Positions 24,276-35,910 of a stretch of DNA of 64,000 bases are shown here, one piece after another. The stretch spans positions 558,001 to 622,000 of the forward strand of contig MZZL01000376.1 of assembly GCA_002749535.1 (NCBI GenBank), in the 5' to 3' direction. Source of the DNA: Apophysomyces variabilis. Lineage: Eukaryota; Mucoromycota; Mucoromycetes; Mucorales; Mucoraceae. The notes under the pieces were generated by a model, which made no database searches, was not told the origin of the DNA, and was given only the letters and a program-made list of their open reading frames with translations. The position numbers and the translations under genes were made by a program. Positions within the stretch are counted from its first letter, which is position 1, and every line of letters starts with the position of its first letter.

Positions 24276-26721
24276 ATGGTTACTGCCACTAATCTCGGAT
24301 TTCCCTACGTCGGTGCAAAGCGTGAATTGAAGAAGCTCGTCGAATCTTACTGGTCTGGTAAGATCTCTGGTGACGAACTTCGTGCTGGTTATGTCAAGAT
24401 CCAAGAGAGCCACTGGAAATTGCAGAAGGAACAAGGTCTGGAACACATTCCTTCTGGTGAATTCACTCTCTATGACCGTGTTCTCGACACCGCCCAGCAG
24501 TTCGGTGCTATCCCTAAACGCTACCAACACATCACCAACCCTTTGGACCAGTTTTTCGCCATGGGTCGCGGTCTGCAGAGACCTGCTACCGAAACCTCCG
24601 AGAAGATTGATGTCCCCGCCATGGAAATGAAGAAATGGTTTGACACCAACTACCATTTCATTGTTCCCGAGTTCGAGGCCGATCAGACTTTCCAGTTGCA
24701 GAACCCTCGCGCAGTTGACCAATTCAAGACCGCCAAGGCCATCGGTATCCACACTCGTCCGGTCCTCGTCGGTCCCGTCTCTTTCTTGAAGTTGGGTAAG
24801 CCTACCAAGGATGCCGCTTTCGACACCCTCTCTCTCCTTCCCAAGGTTCTCCCTCTCTACGTCGAATTGCTCAAGCAGCTCGAGGCTGCTGGTGCCGACT
24901 GGGTCCAGATTGATGAACCCATTCTCATCCTCGATCTTGATGCCAACACCAAGCTGGCATTGGAGAAGGCTTACAAAACCCTCAAGTCCCAGACCAACCT
25001 CAAGTTGCTTGTGGCTGCCTACTTTGGTCGTGTGGAGAACAACATTTATGCCGTCAAGGACAATGTCGATGCCATCCATCTCGATTTGGTCCGTGCCCCC
25101 GAAGAACTTGACACCGTCTTGCCCTTGTTGAAGGATAACCAAATTCTCTCCCTTGGTTTGGTCGATGGTCGCAACATCTGGATCAACAATCTCGACAAGT
25201 CCATCACCTTGGCTGAGAAGGCTGTTGCTGCCCTTGGTAAGGACCGTGTGTTCATCGCTCCATCCTGCTCCCTGGCCCATGCTCCTTTCTCTACCTCGTT
25301 CGAAACCAAGATCGCCACCAAGAATCCCGAATTGTACAGCTGGTTGTCTTTCTCCGTTGAAAAGTGTGCTGAAATCGTCACCATCGCCAAGGCTCTGAAC
25401 AACGGTCGCGATTCTGTCAAGGAAGCCCTTGCTGCCAATGCTGCTGCTGTCGAAAGCCGTCGCACTTCTCCCCAGACCACCAACCCCGTTGTCCGTGAAC
25501 GTGTGGCCAATATCCCTACTGAAGCCTGGAAGCGTGCCTCTCCTTTCCCTGCCCGTCGTGATGCTCAGGTCAAGAAGCTCAAGTTGCCTTTGTTCCCCAC
25601 CACCACCATCGGTTCTTTCCCCCAGACCAAGGAGATCCGTGTTGCCCGTCAGAAGTTCAACAAGGGTGAGCTTTCTCAGGAGAAGTATGAGGAATTCATC
25701 AAGGCCGAGACCAAGAAGATCGTCGAGTTCCAGGAAAAGATTGGTTTGGATGTCTTGGTGCACGGTGAAGCTGAGCGTAACGACATGGTGGAACACTTTG
25801 GTCATTTGTTGTTCGGTTATGACTTCACTGAGAATGGCTGGGTTGTCTCTTATGGTTCCCGTTGTGTCAAGCCTCCAGTTGTCTTTGGCGATGTCAGCCG
25901 TCGCCACCCTATGACCATCAAGGAAATCTCTTATGCTCAGTCTTTGACCAGCAAGCCAATGAAGGGTATGTTGACCGGTCCCGTCACTATGTTGAAGTGG
26001 TCCTTTGTCCGTGACGATATTCCCCTCAAGGATCTCTGTGCTCAAGTCGCTTTGGCTCTCCGTGATGAAGTTGTTGATCTTGAAGCCGCTGGTATTCCTT
26101 GCATCCAGGTCGATGAGCCCGCTATCCGTGAAGGTCTTCCTATCCGCCGTGCTGACTGGGATGCTTACTTGGAGTGGTCCGTTGCCAGCTTCCGTCTCTC
26201 CACCTCTGGTGTCCGCGATGACACTCAGATCCACACCCACATGTGCTACTCTGACTTCAACGATATCTTTGATGCAATTGCTGCTCTGGATGGTATGTAT
26301 TCAAGATGTGTAGTTTTATTTTTGATATTGTTTATTGACGTGATTTCCTTTTTTCCTTTGTAGCTGATGTGATCACCATTGAAAACTCCAAGTCCGATGA
26401 AAAGCTTCTCCGTATCTTCGAGACCAAGCAATACACTAACGAAATCGGTCCTGGTCTTTACGATATTCACTCTCCTCGTGTGCCCTCCGTTGAAGAAATG
26501 AAGGCTCGCTTCTCTGACATGCTCAAGTACTTGCCCGAACATCTCCTTTGGGCCAATCCTGACTGTGGTCTCAAGTCCCGAGCTTGGTAAGTTTTGAATG
26601 ACGATTCGCTGTTTCTTCCGGTTGTCTAACCATGACATTTTTTAGGCCCGAGACTGAAGCTGCTTTGATCAACCTGGTCGAGGTTGCCAAGTACTTCCGC
26701 GCTCAAAAGGCTCAAGCCTAA
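24276..26721 (+). CDS. MET6: Cobalamin-independent methionine synthase (MetE/Met6)
   Basis: Transfers a methyl group from 5-methyltetrahydropteroyl-glutamate to homocysteine, the last step of methionine synthesis in the cytosol. Three exons, 24276-26292, 26364-26586 and 26646-26721, encode 771 residues, the usual length. The N-terminal half ([14 protein letters not shown] onward) and C-terminal half ([13 protein letters not shown]) are the two barrel domains. Zinc ligands are visible as His and Cys in [10 protein letters not shown] and Cys in [11 protein letters not shown]; substrate-binding [11 protein letters not shown] and [13 protein letters not shown] are intact. Third codon positions are overwhelmingly C or T, which points to very high expression and also produces a long spurious antisense frame. 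Confidence 0.98.
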
Positions 26722-27185
26722 ACACCTCTCTTTCATCTCTTGTTTTATTTTCATCTCACCTCTTTCAACAAAAAGTGATATCCCTTTATTTTTACACCCA
26801 CTGAAAAAGTTTAGCCATTTGAGTTCAACATCTCTGTAAATATCTGCAAATCATATTAAAAAAGCCAACGATGGAAAAATTTATTATAATTCTGTGTGAA
26901 GTTTGTGCCTTCTGTATACCTAGAGTCTTGTATACAGTGATGCTACTTTAAGTTTGAAGGCTTCTATTCGCTTACTACCTTTAAATTTGGACATGGTTGG
27001 AAATTTATACGAGTGTTTGAATAACGCAAAATTGCCTTATCATCCTTTCATTTCCTGAGATCTCTTGTAGTAAATGAGAGCAAAATTAACGAGATACCAC
27101 ACTACCCTAAAGGAAGTCTGCCTGCATCTTCAAGTTTCAACTTTCTTTTGTATTATTTTCACTTTTTCTTCATCGAACTCCCGAT
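26722..27185. other. 3' flank of MET6
   Basis: AT-rich downstream region of MET6 up to the transposase relic. No gene is seen. Confidence 0.5.
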
Positions 27186-27520
27186 ATGCCACTGATTGGT
27201 ATCACTACCACTACTCTCAAGACCAACAGTAAGTTTTCCGAAAATGAGCGCGCCATGATATACGGCATGAGGGTGGCAGGAATGTCATATGGTGCTATGG
27301 AAAGGTCCAAGGATTGTGACGTTCAGCCATTCAGCACGCTATAAAAATTGTCGAAAAACTAGGCACTGCAATGTTAAAACCAAGAGAGGGAAGACCCAAG
27401 GAAGATAGCCAAGCGAACCATGCTGGTGATGGACTTGAACATCAGGTACGATCCGCAAGTATCTCCGAAGCTTCACCATACGAGATTATCCGATTCACAC
27501 ATGGAGGTCTCGTACCCACA
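27186..27520 (+). mobile_element. Tc1/mariner-type transposase N-terminal relic
   Basis: The first frame (27186-27344) reads FSENERAMIYGMRVAGMSYG, the paired helix-turn-helix start of Tc1-like transposases common in Mucorales. It stops at 27342. The neighbouring frame continues the second helix-turn-helix as AIKIVEKLGTAMLKPREGRP, then a QVRSASISEASPYEIIRF segment. The DDE catalytic part is not recognisable downstream, and I found no terminal inverted repeats. It is a dead 5' fragment lying between MET6 and the giant gene cluster. Confidence 0.7.
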
Positions 27521-28424
27521 TACACGATGGATTTGACTTGCCCGCAATTGTATTGCCTGATACGATTATTCAGCCTCTTCATATTCCATTCAGCTGAGAA
27601 ATTCTCTGTCTTACCAACCATTATGCGGACATTGCATCAGGTTAAGGTGGGGAAAGCCAAGTAAAATATTAGACAAAGACTTATTTTTGTAGGAGATTTG
27701 CGTCGACTACATGTAAGAACGGGCAACATTGTGTCTCGCGGATACGAAGAGGAGAGCCACCACACAGCAGCGTACCTAAGTGTTGGACAAGCGAGTTTTC
27801 ATATTTACTTGCAAGAAAATGATGCAAAACTAACGACTGGGATATTCGACCGATCCGGTTATCTTGTCAGTGCTTGTCAGATGGTAATCCCTTATTAAAT
27901 ATATGCATCATATGCATGTTCCTGATCTGATAACACTGTCGTCATGCAAGAGATTTATTGTTCAACTGCTGCAGAAGACATGGACTTTCCTGGTGTAAAG
28001 CGTTATTATATTTTTGCTTTCTAAGAGTATTACTGAGAAAGGGCGAGTCACTCGAATAAGATATCATTTGTGTCTCTATACTAATTGCCAAACAAGCAGT
28101 AACATCACCCAAAAATTTTCCCGCTGATATGGATATTTTCAACTGACAATATACAATGAGACACCTCCAAAAGCACAAATATGGGGGTTAAACATCAAGG
28201 GAATAATATCAGAGCCAGTCAAAACAGAAAAGTATATTTAAAGTTCTTCATAACATGTTGCAGAAAGGCAACGCAAAAAGGTACGTTTTTCAAGGTACGT
28301 GAAAAATGTCCTTCATTTATCGATGCCAACAGTTGCTCCAACATAAATTCCCTTGTAAGCATAGGTAGAACAAAATCTAACATGCTTCAGCACTTTTCAA
28401 GAAATGACCCTTCGCAGTCAAAAA
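27521..28424. other. Degenerate spacer between Tc1 and Sel1 relics
   Basis: Short frames only. It may contain further eroded transposon or family-A DNA, but I cannot align any of it by eye. Confidence 0.35.
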
Positions 28425-28600
28425 ACCTTCATCAGAAAGCTCATAGCATCTTTGTGCAAATGTCAGTATTAAAAGCATATGCCAAATCTACGATTGCGCC
28501 ATATCCTTTGAATGGATGGGGTATGCAAGAGCGAAGGCCGCTTCTTGTATTTGAAATGTTACTTAATCTTTCACTGTCGCTAGTCGTTATGAAGAAAAGT
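28425..28600 (+). pseudogene. Fragment of a third giant-family gene (Sel1 end)
   Basis: Within the 28181-28687 frame, the stretch LHQKAHSIFV, AYAKSTIAPYPLNGWGMQ and FEMLLNLSLSL aligns with the C-terminal Sel1 repeat of members A (35636-35790) and B (49070-49220), where it reads PYAKFMVAMYHLYGWGI and MLL.LVESGL. Divergence is heavy, and the downstream consensus IAKCYEEG is absent. It lies about 650 bp upstream of member A in the same orientation, as expected for the 3' end of a lost tandem copy. Confidence 0.6.
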
Positions 28601-29248
28601 CATGGCTTACTGAGAACTTTCGACAAGCACCGAAGTCTTTTTCATCAATCGAATGTCAGAATGAGATCAAGCCGACGCTTGTGCTAGCATGTTTAAGTTA
28701 TCTTGGGGTTCATTAATGCAAGAGAAAGCGCATCCTCTAAAACAAATTTTGGGAATTGGTCGAATAGGTCCAGTTCAACAGCATAAGCTTTGATGCATTA
28801 TTTTATCTCTTGTTTTGAGATTATCGTTTTGCAATCTGCTTTATAAAATCCAATATTAGCTCCTGAATTGCTACAAATTTTCCCAGTATGGTACTGTGTG
28901 ACAGAAAGCAAGAACTTCCCAGTTTGTTGACCCGCAAGCAAAGCTCTCCTCCTCATGAAGTTCAGGTCAATTTATTGTTTGAAGACAGAATGCACACGAC
29001 AAGGCCTGGAAAATGCAAGGCTATTTACGGAAAGAAAGATAGACTTATTCGGAACTTTTGATAACTCGAGTGAAGCAACTGTACGTGGGCTGTGCATGAA
29101 AGAAGTATCTATGATCATGTGGGATTGCGGGACGATTGCCATGTTGGCTTCTTTGTAGAACAATGGTACGTTTTAAGGTTTCTATCACCGCCGTTGTGTT
29201 TAAATAGAGTCCATCAGAAAAGACAAGCCAGTTCCGATCCTTTTCAGC
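28601..29248. other. Upstream flank of giant gene A
   Basis: About 650 bp that should hold the promoter of member A. Small frames in it (28955-29158 plus and its antisense) have no family I recognise. Confidence 0.4.
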
Positions 29249-32200
29249 ATGGACAAGTTCAAGACAGTTACCAAAGAGGCAAAGGATACAGCGCATAACA
29301 TAGACAAAAATCAAGGGGCTAGACACTATATGCCGCTGAACTCAGCACGCAGACGTTCATCATCCTCACCAAACATATATAAACTCCCTTTAGATTGGAA
29401 TAAAGGGGTTTTGCATGGTGGAGAAGCATCTGATGAATCTCCGTTTGAGTTGTTTGACAACAGACAATTTCAAAAACTGATCGATGTCTCGAGGCGCTCA
29501 GAAATAGTAGGGATTACCAGAGACACATCCTTCAAATCCGTTTTCAGCCCGACCGTCTCTGTCGCACCAGGATTTGCGAAAGCAGCAGAGAACACAACTA
29601 ACAAAGCGAAACGCGATCAAAAGTCCATACAACACAACAAACACGAAAGGATGCTGCTTGTTTCATATTGGGAAGTGAGTAACAGATGATGAAAAAGAAA
29701 CAGAACGATAAGTTAAGCGCTCATAGATGAGATTTAAACGCAGGAATATAAAGCCAACTGCTACATTCACAAAAGCTGTCCGTGAAGCACTCGACAGCTC
29801 CGGAAAAGACAGGTCAAAACAATACGAAGCGCTGCAATTGGTTTTCCAAAGATATGGCTTCTATTACCCATCTACGATCATTTTCGGTATGCAACGCTAC
29901 CATTTTGCGCCGCATTAACATATCTCGACCAAGGGGGCAAACTTAGTTTGAACGGTAAAGACAGATCAGAGCTATGGGAAGGAAACGAGGGGACAACCAA
30001 GAAAGGAAGCACCAAATGGGGTGAATACATATCCAAGGAAAAACAAAGATTCATTATTGAAGCCTTGGAACAGGACCTGCAACATGTTGTAGCGGTTGGT
30101 ATGATATTTGTCCAATTCATTAAAGACCTACCCTAAATAATGATTCGTTAGGTGGCGATGAGGCAAAATTGCAATCTGGTCTGAAGGAATGGATATCAAC
30201 ACTGGAAACCGGCCTAGTCGTTGTGCTCCGCGCTAGTTTTAGACCAACGTACCATTTATTGGATAAAAGCCTGATACACCGAGTCTTGGACGTATATGAG
30301 ATGTCAAAACGGAGTGATTGGGGCCATTGTATTCATGGGGTTCATGCTGACCTGAACTCAGGTGAAAAGCAAGCTATCGAGATAGCCAACAGCGCCGGTA
30401 TATGCTTTTACCCCAAGGAGAACTTAAAAGTGGCAAATGAAAGTTTTAATTGGAAGGAAAACGTGGCAGCCTGGACTGATTTAAAGTTCTTTCGCGAGCA
30501 CTCCATCGATCAACAGTTACTCGACACCGACTGGGTAAATTACACTCATTTACCAGGAACTCAAGGTTACAGTTTTTTTGCGTGCAATGCTCTTCGGCAC
30601 TCTTTAGTAACAGAAACAAAGGAAATCCAAGAAGTATACATACCTAGAAGACATGTTGGTTATCATTTTGAGGGTTTGCAAGCGTCCATGCTTCTAACCT
30701 AAATGCTGAATGACAGATATCCCTTCTGCCCGATGCCGTCAAACCTACCAAAGAATTTGAAAATGCCATTACTCGTGCATTACTGCCTGATGGCGACGAT
30801 GCACGATTTGCAAAGTTGCAAGACGTTTTTCGAACATACGGTTATTACTGGCCCCATCTGATCATCACCGGTAATAGTTTCGAACTGGATGTTTTCAATG
30901 TCTGATATGGTTAAAGGCGGGAAAATTAGTTATACAGCAGATAGCATCCTGTATGGCTCTCCAAGCAAAATTATTGAAAAAGTGGTAAAGAACGACCTGC
31001 TACGGGATATCTTTGGTAAGAGAAAAATGGATGACAATGGCTAGATTTTCAATTCTACGTACTACAGGTGGTAAACCAAGTCTTCTGCTCGTTCGTAGCC
31101 CTGATATTGATGGATGGCTTGCGAGTACGACAGATGACCAAGTCCCTATTATTATAGCAGATGTTAAACCATTGTATGAGCTGCTCCCACCCCAGATAAG
31201 TTCGGAAATTCGACGACTATACACCGTAGCCTACAGTCAGCGAAAAGCCTTAATCCCATCTAGCATTGTCAAACATGCTGACACAGAAAATGCTTTGATT
31301 GCTCTATCAAATACTCAGGTGAAGGCTTGTGTGACGAAGGGCATTTATTATGATGGATCATTGGCAGCAGAAGACGCGGTCGAAATCGTTAAAGATAGCG
31401 ACATTAACACGTTGATGGTGTCTTTGAAATATCAAGAAAAACCACAAATAGAATGGAAGACTCGGAAAACAGGGCTCTCAGCTAGCATTCATGCGCACGC
31501 TTTCCTTCCAGATCACTTTCTGAACGAAGTGGAACCACTGGGCGGCTTCAGGCAGATCGCAATAGAAGAATACATAGAAACAAGCGGCTTAAGGGGACAG
31601 CAAACAATTCGAGAAGAAACCTATCTCGCGATGTATGTGGCATATAAAGAGGTTAGTAAACTTTACATAAAAACTTTTTATGTTTGCGTTATTACTGTGT
31701 TTGTGGATCCAGATTTTCTTGAAATGGAGGACAAAGAAAAAAGAATGCGCAGATAGGGCACGATACTTCAACAAGGGGTATCGCTAGTTGATTAGCAGAT
31801 TTAAACTATAGCAAAGCAAAAATTACAATGGTTTTTCTCGATAACACCGGGAATTACTACAGGCTTAACTAACGCCGCGAAATAGCTGGTTTTGCGCTCT
31901 GGTCATATCAAAGCAACCGATAACTTGACCGCGACGGTTGCAAAGGCACTAGATATGAAAGATGAACTAGAAAGATATCACGAATTGAGGAAAGTGTTTC
32001 GCCGCTTTGGCTATTATTATCCGACTTCTATCCTGCTTGGTAAGAGAATATGGAGTTTGCAGGCTTTGTTCATAGATGCTTTCTTAGGTGGACGAATTAC
32101 ACTTGATCATGTACCACCAAAGTTCTCAAGCATAACATCTGAAACTGATGCGATTGAGGAAATAAGCAGATTACTTAGCTCTCGTCGCGAGAGATTTGCC

Positions 32201-35200
32201 GCAATAGGTCAGAAATAACGAAGATCATATTGATGGTTTCACCCTTGTATTAACGACTAAGTGTATTTATAGGAGGCGATACTATTGTCGGCAGTTACCA
32301 GAATTGGATTGATTCGATTGAAGATGATCAAGCACGTATTCAGTTTAAATCAATGAGGCCAATGTATGAAATACTGGAAGCGGATCAACGCGGACAAGTA
32401 CAGCGATTGTTTGATAAATATGCCTACCGTTACGATGAAATTCCCAAGCTACCAAAAGCGCTACATCTGGATGGGGTAGAGGCAGAGGACGAAGCATTTG
32501 AGTTTGCGCAAAATACGATCCTCTCCAGAATGATCATGCTTCGAGACCTATCCAGGCATCCGGGCATAGACCATACCAAGCGACACGAAATAAGCTCGAA
32601 AGAATTAGAGAAACTGTCCCTGTTAGATCTTGACTCGGAGCTTCCTAAAGATATTTATTTCAACATGGGGGCGCAAGGAGCATATAAGGAACGAGATACT
32701 AGCTTTGATCGACAGGATGTCAACGTCATAAGATTCTACGAATTGGTTTATGTGGTTTACAAAGAAGTAATATGTCGATGGGCAAACGCAGAAAAGAAAA
32801 CTCAAATTTTCCCCTTAAATACAGCTATGTCTTCCAGATGATTTTGTACAGCCTACTGTGAGATTCAAGGAAGCTATATGCAGAGCGTTGCGGGTGGGAA
32901 GTATGGACAATGATACTTACAACGCGCTACAAGACGTTTTTCAGCGATTTGGTTATTTTTATCCGACCAGGATACAATTCGGTATGATCATCCCTTTGGA
33001 TATATTCTTCATTTCTTATGCTATGGTCCAGGAGGTAGACTTATTCTTCAAAGGCCAGCCAATAATCAGGAAGATCAGCAAACAGCATCTATTTGTAACA
33101 TTAAGAAGCGTTACGAAGATTATTTGACACTATGTCAAGTGGGAGAGATTGACGGAGATTTGCAGGCGGATGAAACCAGCCAAATGCCTGCAAGGTTCGA
33201 TGATAGCGTATCGCTCACTGAATATCGACATGCATCGTCCTGGCAGGTCACCACTACAATAATTGAGAATTCCATTGCTCGGAGCGAAAATATGAAAGCC
33301 CTTGGTAAACAAATCTCCATCAAAAGAGGAAACGTTCTGAAATAATGTCTTCTGCTCAAAAGGTGGAGATTCTGTCTGCTTGCTATGGAATGATCTTAAA
33401 AGTTGGATAAGCTCCGTGGAATTAAATCAACAACTCATCAGATGCAGTGGTATACGTCCGCTCTATGATCTACTGGACACCGATGAGCGTGAGAAAATAC
33501 AACAGATATACAAGAATTTAGCCTTATCGGACGATCGAATTCGCTATAACCACCCGCTGAAGTTGACAAGCTTTGACAATTTAGTTAACGAAGGACAGGA
33601 CATGGCTGGGGACGATGAAGATGTATCTGTACGTAACAAAACAATCGTTGCCTTTTCGCATGGCTAACCTTCTGCCCACAGAAGGAATCATTATATGAAA
33701 GCTTGAGAAACGCCTCATTCCATAATATGACAAGCGCAATCGAATTCATTCACAGTGCTTGCGCGGAGAGTGGGTTTCTCATCACAGAAGAACATACGGC
33801 AGACGATGTAAAATATCTTTAACAGTAATCAGCATTATATGATTCGTACTAACTTGTACAATAGATTGTTACCGTCCGTTGCTCATATAGTCATCAGCAG
33901 AACAATGCATCGTCCTCGTCAAGGAATGAACAAAGCTCTAACGATTTCTGTCCTTGGAAGGTCCTTTTGCTGAGAAATGACGATGCAATATGGAAGTTTG
34001 AGAAGATAGGCGTTACAGATCAATATAAACATAATCATGAACTAAACAAAGATGTCGAGGGCTATTATCAGCCAGCAAGTCGAGAGAGCCAGACGATTTC
34101 TTTTGAGGATAATGACAGGTCAACTCTATCCGCTACGAAGGCACCAAATGAACGGCAATCTATTATTCTCAGCATTGAATCTCTGAAGCAGCAAAATACC
34201 AGATCCCTCGCAGTTGCGCAATACATTCGCTACAATGATATGCTCCATTTAAGACTTATCAACTCGAAAACGGCAGCCAGATTAAGCATACTGAATGACA
34301 CAACTTTGAAGAATCTGATCAATATTGCCAAGTTGAAACATGTAGAGAGGCTACTAAGAAAATTGCTGGAAACGTATGTTTCTGCAAGTCAATGTTTAAA
34401 AACGCTTGGATACCGCAAAGAACTGATAGACAGCGTCAAAAATTCAGACTTGGACTGCATATGGTTAGCAGACAGCCTTAGGACTATAATTTGCTAACTG
34501 AAGGTATAGGAAATTGGTGCCTTATCCACTCAATAACAGCTATGATGAGAATGACCCAGGAAGGACAGAGAGGGATAAGGAAGAAAGAAAAGGTACTGTT
34601 TACTTTTGGTACTTAAGATACATAATAATTGATTGTACACATGGCTATCGTTCCATTTATTCGTAATAGGAAGAGTCATAGGCTCCTTTGATTATATCAG
34701 GAATAATGATGTCGTACTTTTCGAGAGTCAGGCAGTTTTTGATGGCTCCAAGAAACTTTATTTAAGTGCCACGGCTGATGGACCCAGTTGCACAATATCT
34801 GAAAGTCCTGGCGAAATCCAATGTAGGCAAGCTGGATGGCAAGTTATTCGGAATATACACAACGCGATCAATCCGCAACGAACGTGGGTCAAACTGTCAG
34901 CGGAATTACAGATAGAACTTTTTTCCGCAAGTTTCGGGAAGGGAGACGATGATAGAGACATTTTTTACCAAACCATGGACCCATATATCCGCTTGCTTCA
35001 AAGGGACGAGGATGAAGATGACGACGACCGCTATAACGAAAAAGAAATGGAACAAGCAAAACAGAATAATGAAAAAGAGGAAGGAAAACGCGCGATTCTG
35101 CGAAAGCAAGGCCTTGATAATGAGCATCAGATCCTCTACATGGATGCTATGACACAAAGCAGAATAAAAAGTCTCCGACTGCAAGGTCAGAAAGGAAAAC

Positions 35201-35910
35201 GTGACGCTTACTATACACTTGCGAAGCTGCTGTGGAACATGGAACAGTACCAAGAGTCCCTGGCTATGTACGAAGAAGCTGCCAAGTTATCAATGCCGGA
35301 AGCATACTGTGAACTGGGAAGCATCTATCACAGTGGCTTTTCTAGCGATCATTATGTTATCGAACCCAATCTGGACGCAGCGTTTTTCTACTATTCTATT
35401 GGTGGTATGCTCGGTAGCTATCTAGCTGCAATGAAGGCTGCCGAGTGTTTTAAAAATGGACGCAATGGAAGCCTCCGAATAGATTACGATAAAGCGCGGC
35501 AATGGTATGTACTTGCCAATACTCGTTTTCCTGGTTATTCAGTCAATGGACCTTTCAATCCATCGCCTGCCCTATTGGAAACTGCCCGAATCGACCACGC
35601 TTGGGCAAAAGCGACAAGCAATTTCATGGAAGCTGAAGAGCATCATCGCAACGCTTTCGGTGCATTTCAGACACTGGCTGAAGCAAAACCATACGCCAAA
35701 TTTATGGTCGCCATGTATCATTTATACGGATGGGGTATTCAAAAACCCGATCCAAATCTTGGCTTCAGCATGCTACTTGATCTTGTCGAATCAGGTCTTA
35801 AAAAAGTTCCACTTGCAATAGCCAAATGCTACGAAGAAGGAGTCGGTGTAGAACGCAATCCTGTCAAGGCCGCAGCATATCGAGAACTTGCTAACCCGAT
35901 GCCAAAATAG
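29249..35910 (+). CDS. Giant multi-module MACPF-like / Sel1-repeat protein, member A (intact)
   Basis: Seventeen exons with fully consistent phases: 29249-29674, 29727-29886, 29934-30098, 30152-30654, 30717-30870, 30917-31015, 31068-31651, 31886-32039, 32088-32207, 32273-32766, 32825-32981, 33032-33304, 33363-33628, 33682-33807, 33865-34463, 34510-34592 and 34670-35910; 1,867 residues. Four tandem modules (about residues 46-308, 311-590, 597-850 and 855-1150) each show a Tyr/Phe-Gly-x-Tyr-Tyr-Pro-x4-LeuGly-Gly signature, then a second Gly-Gly, a WI/WL segment and RPLYDLLD-like block. This order parallels MACPF domains (signature YGTH.x.GG, then GG..W..S.., P..LL) and resembles a large Glomeromycotina family often fused to Sel1 repeats (from memory). 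A beta-rich linker (1190-1450), an acidic tract (about 1570-1600) and Sel1 repeats (about 1637-1867, LYGWGIQKPDPNLGFSML and IAKCYEEGVGVE) follow. No signal peptide is seen, so action may be intracellular. Whether it forms pores is unknown; no target can be inferred. Confidence 0.82.

Noticed and set aside
24264..26240. 658-codon open frame antisense to MET6
   Set aside because: It mirrors the extreme C/T third-position bias of MET6, has low-complexity composition and no family signature, and is a well known artefact of highly biased genes.
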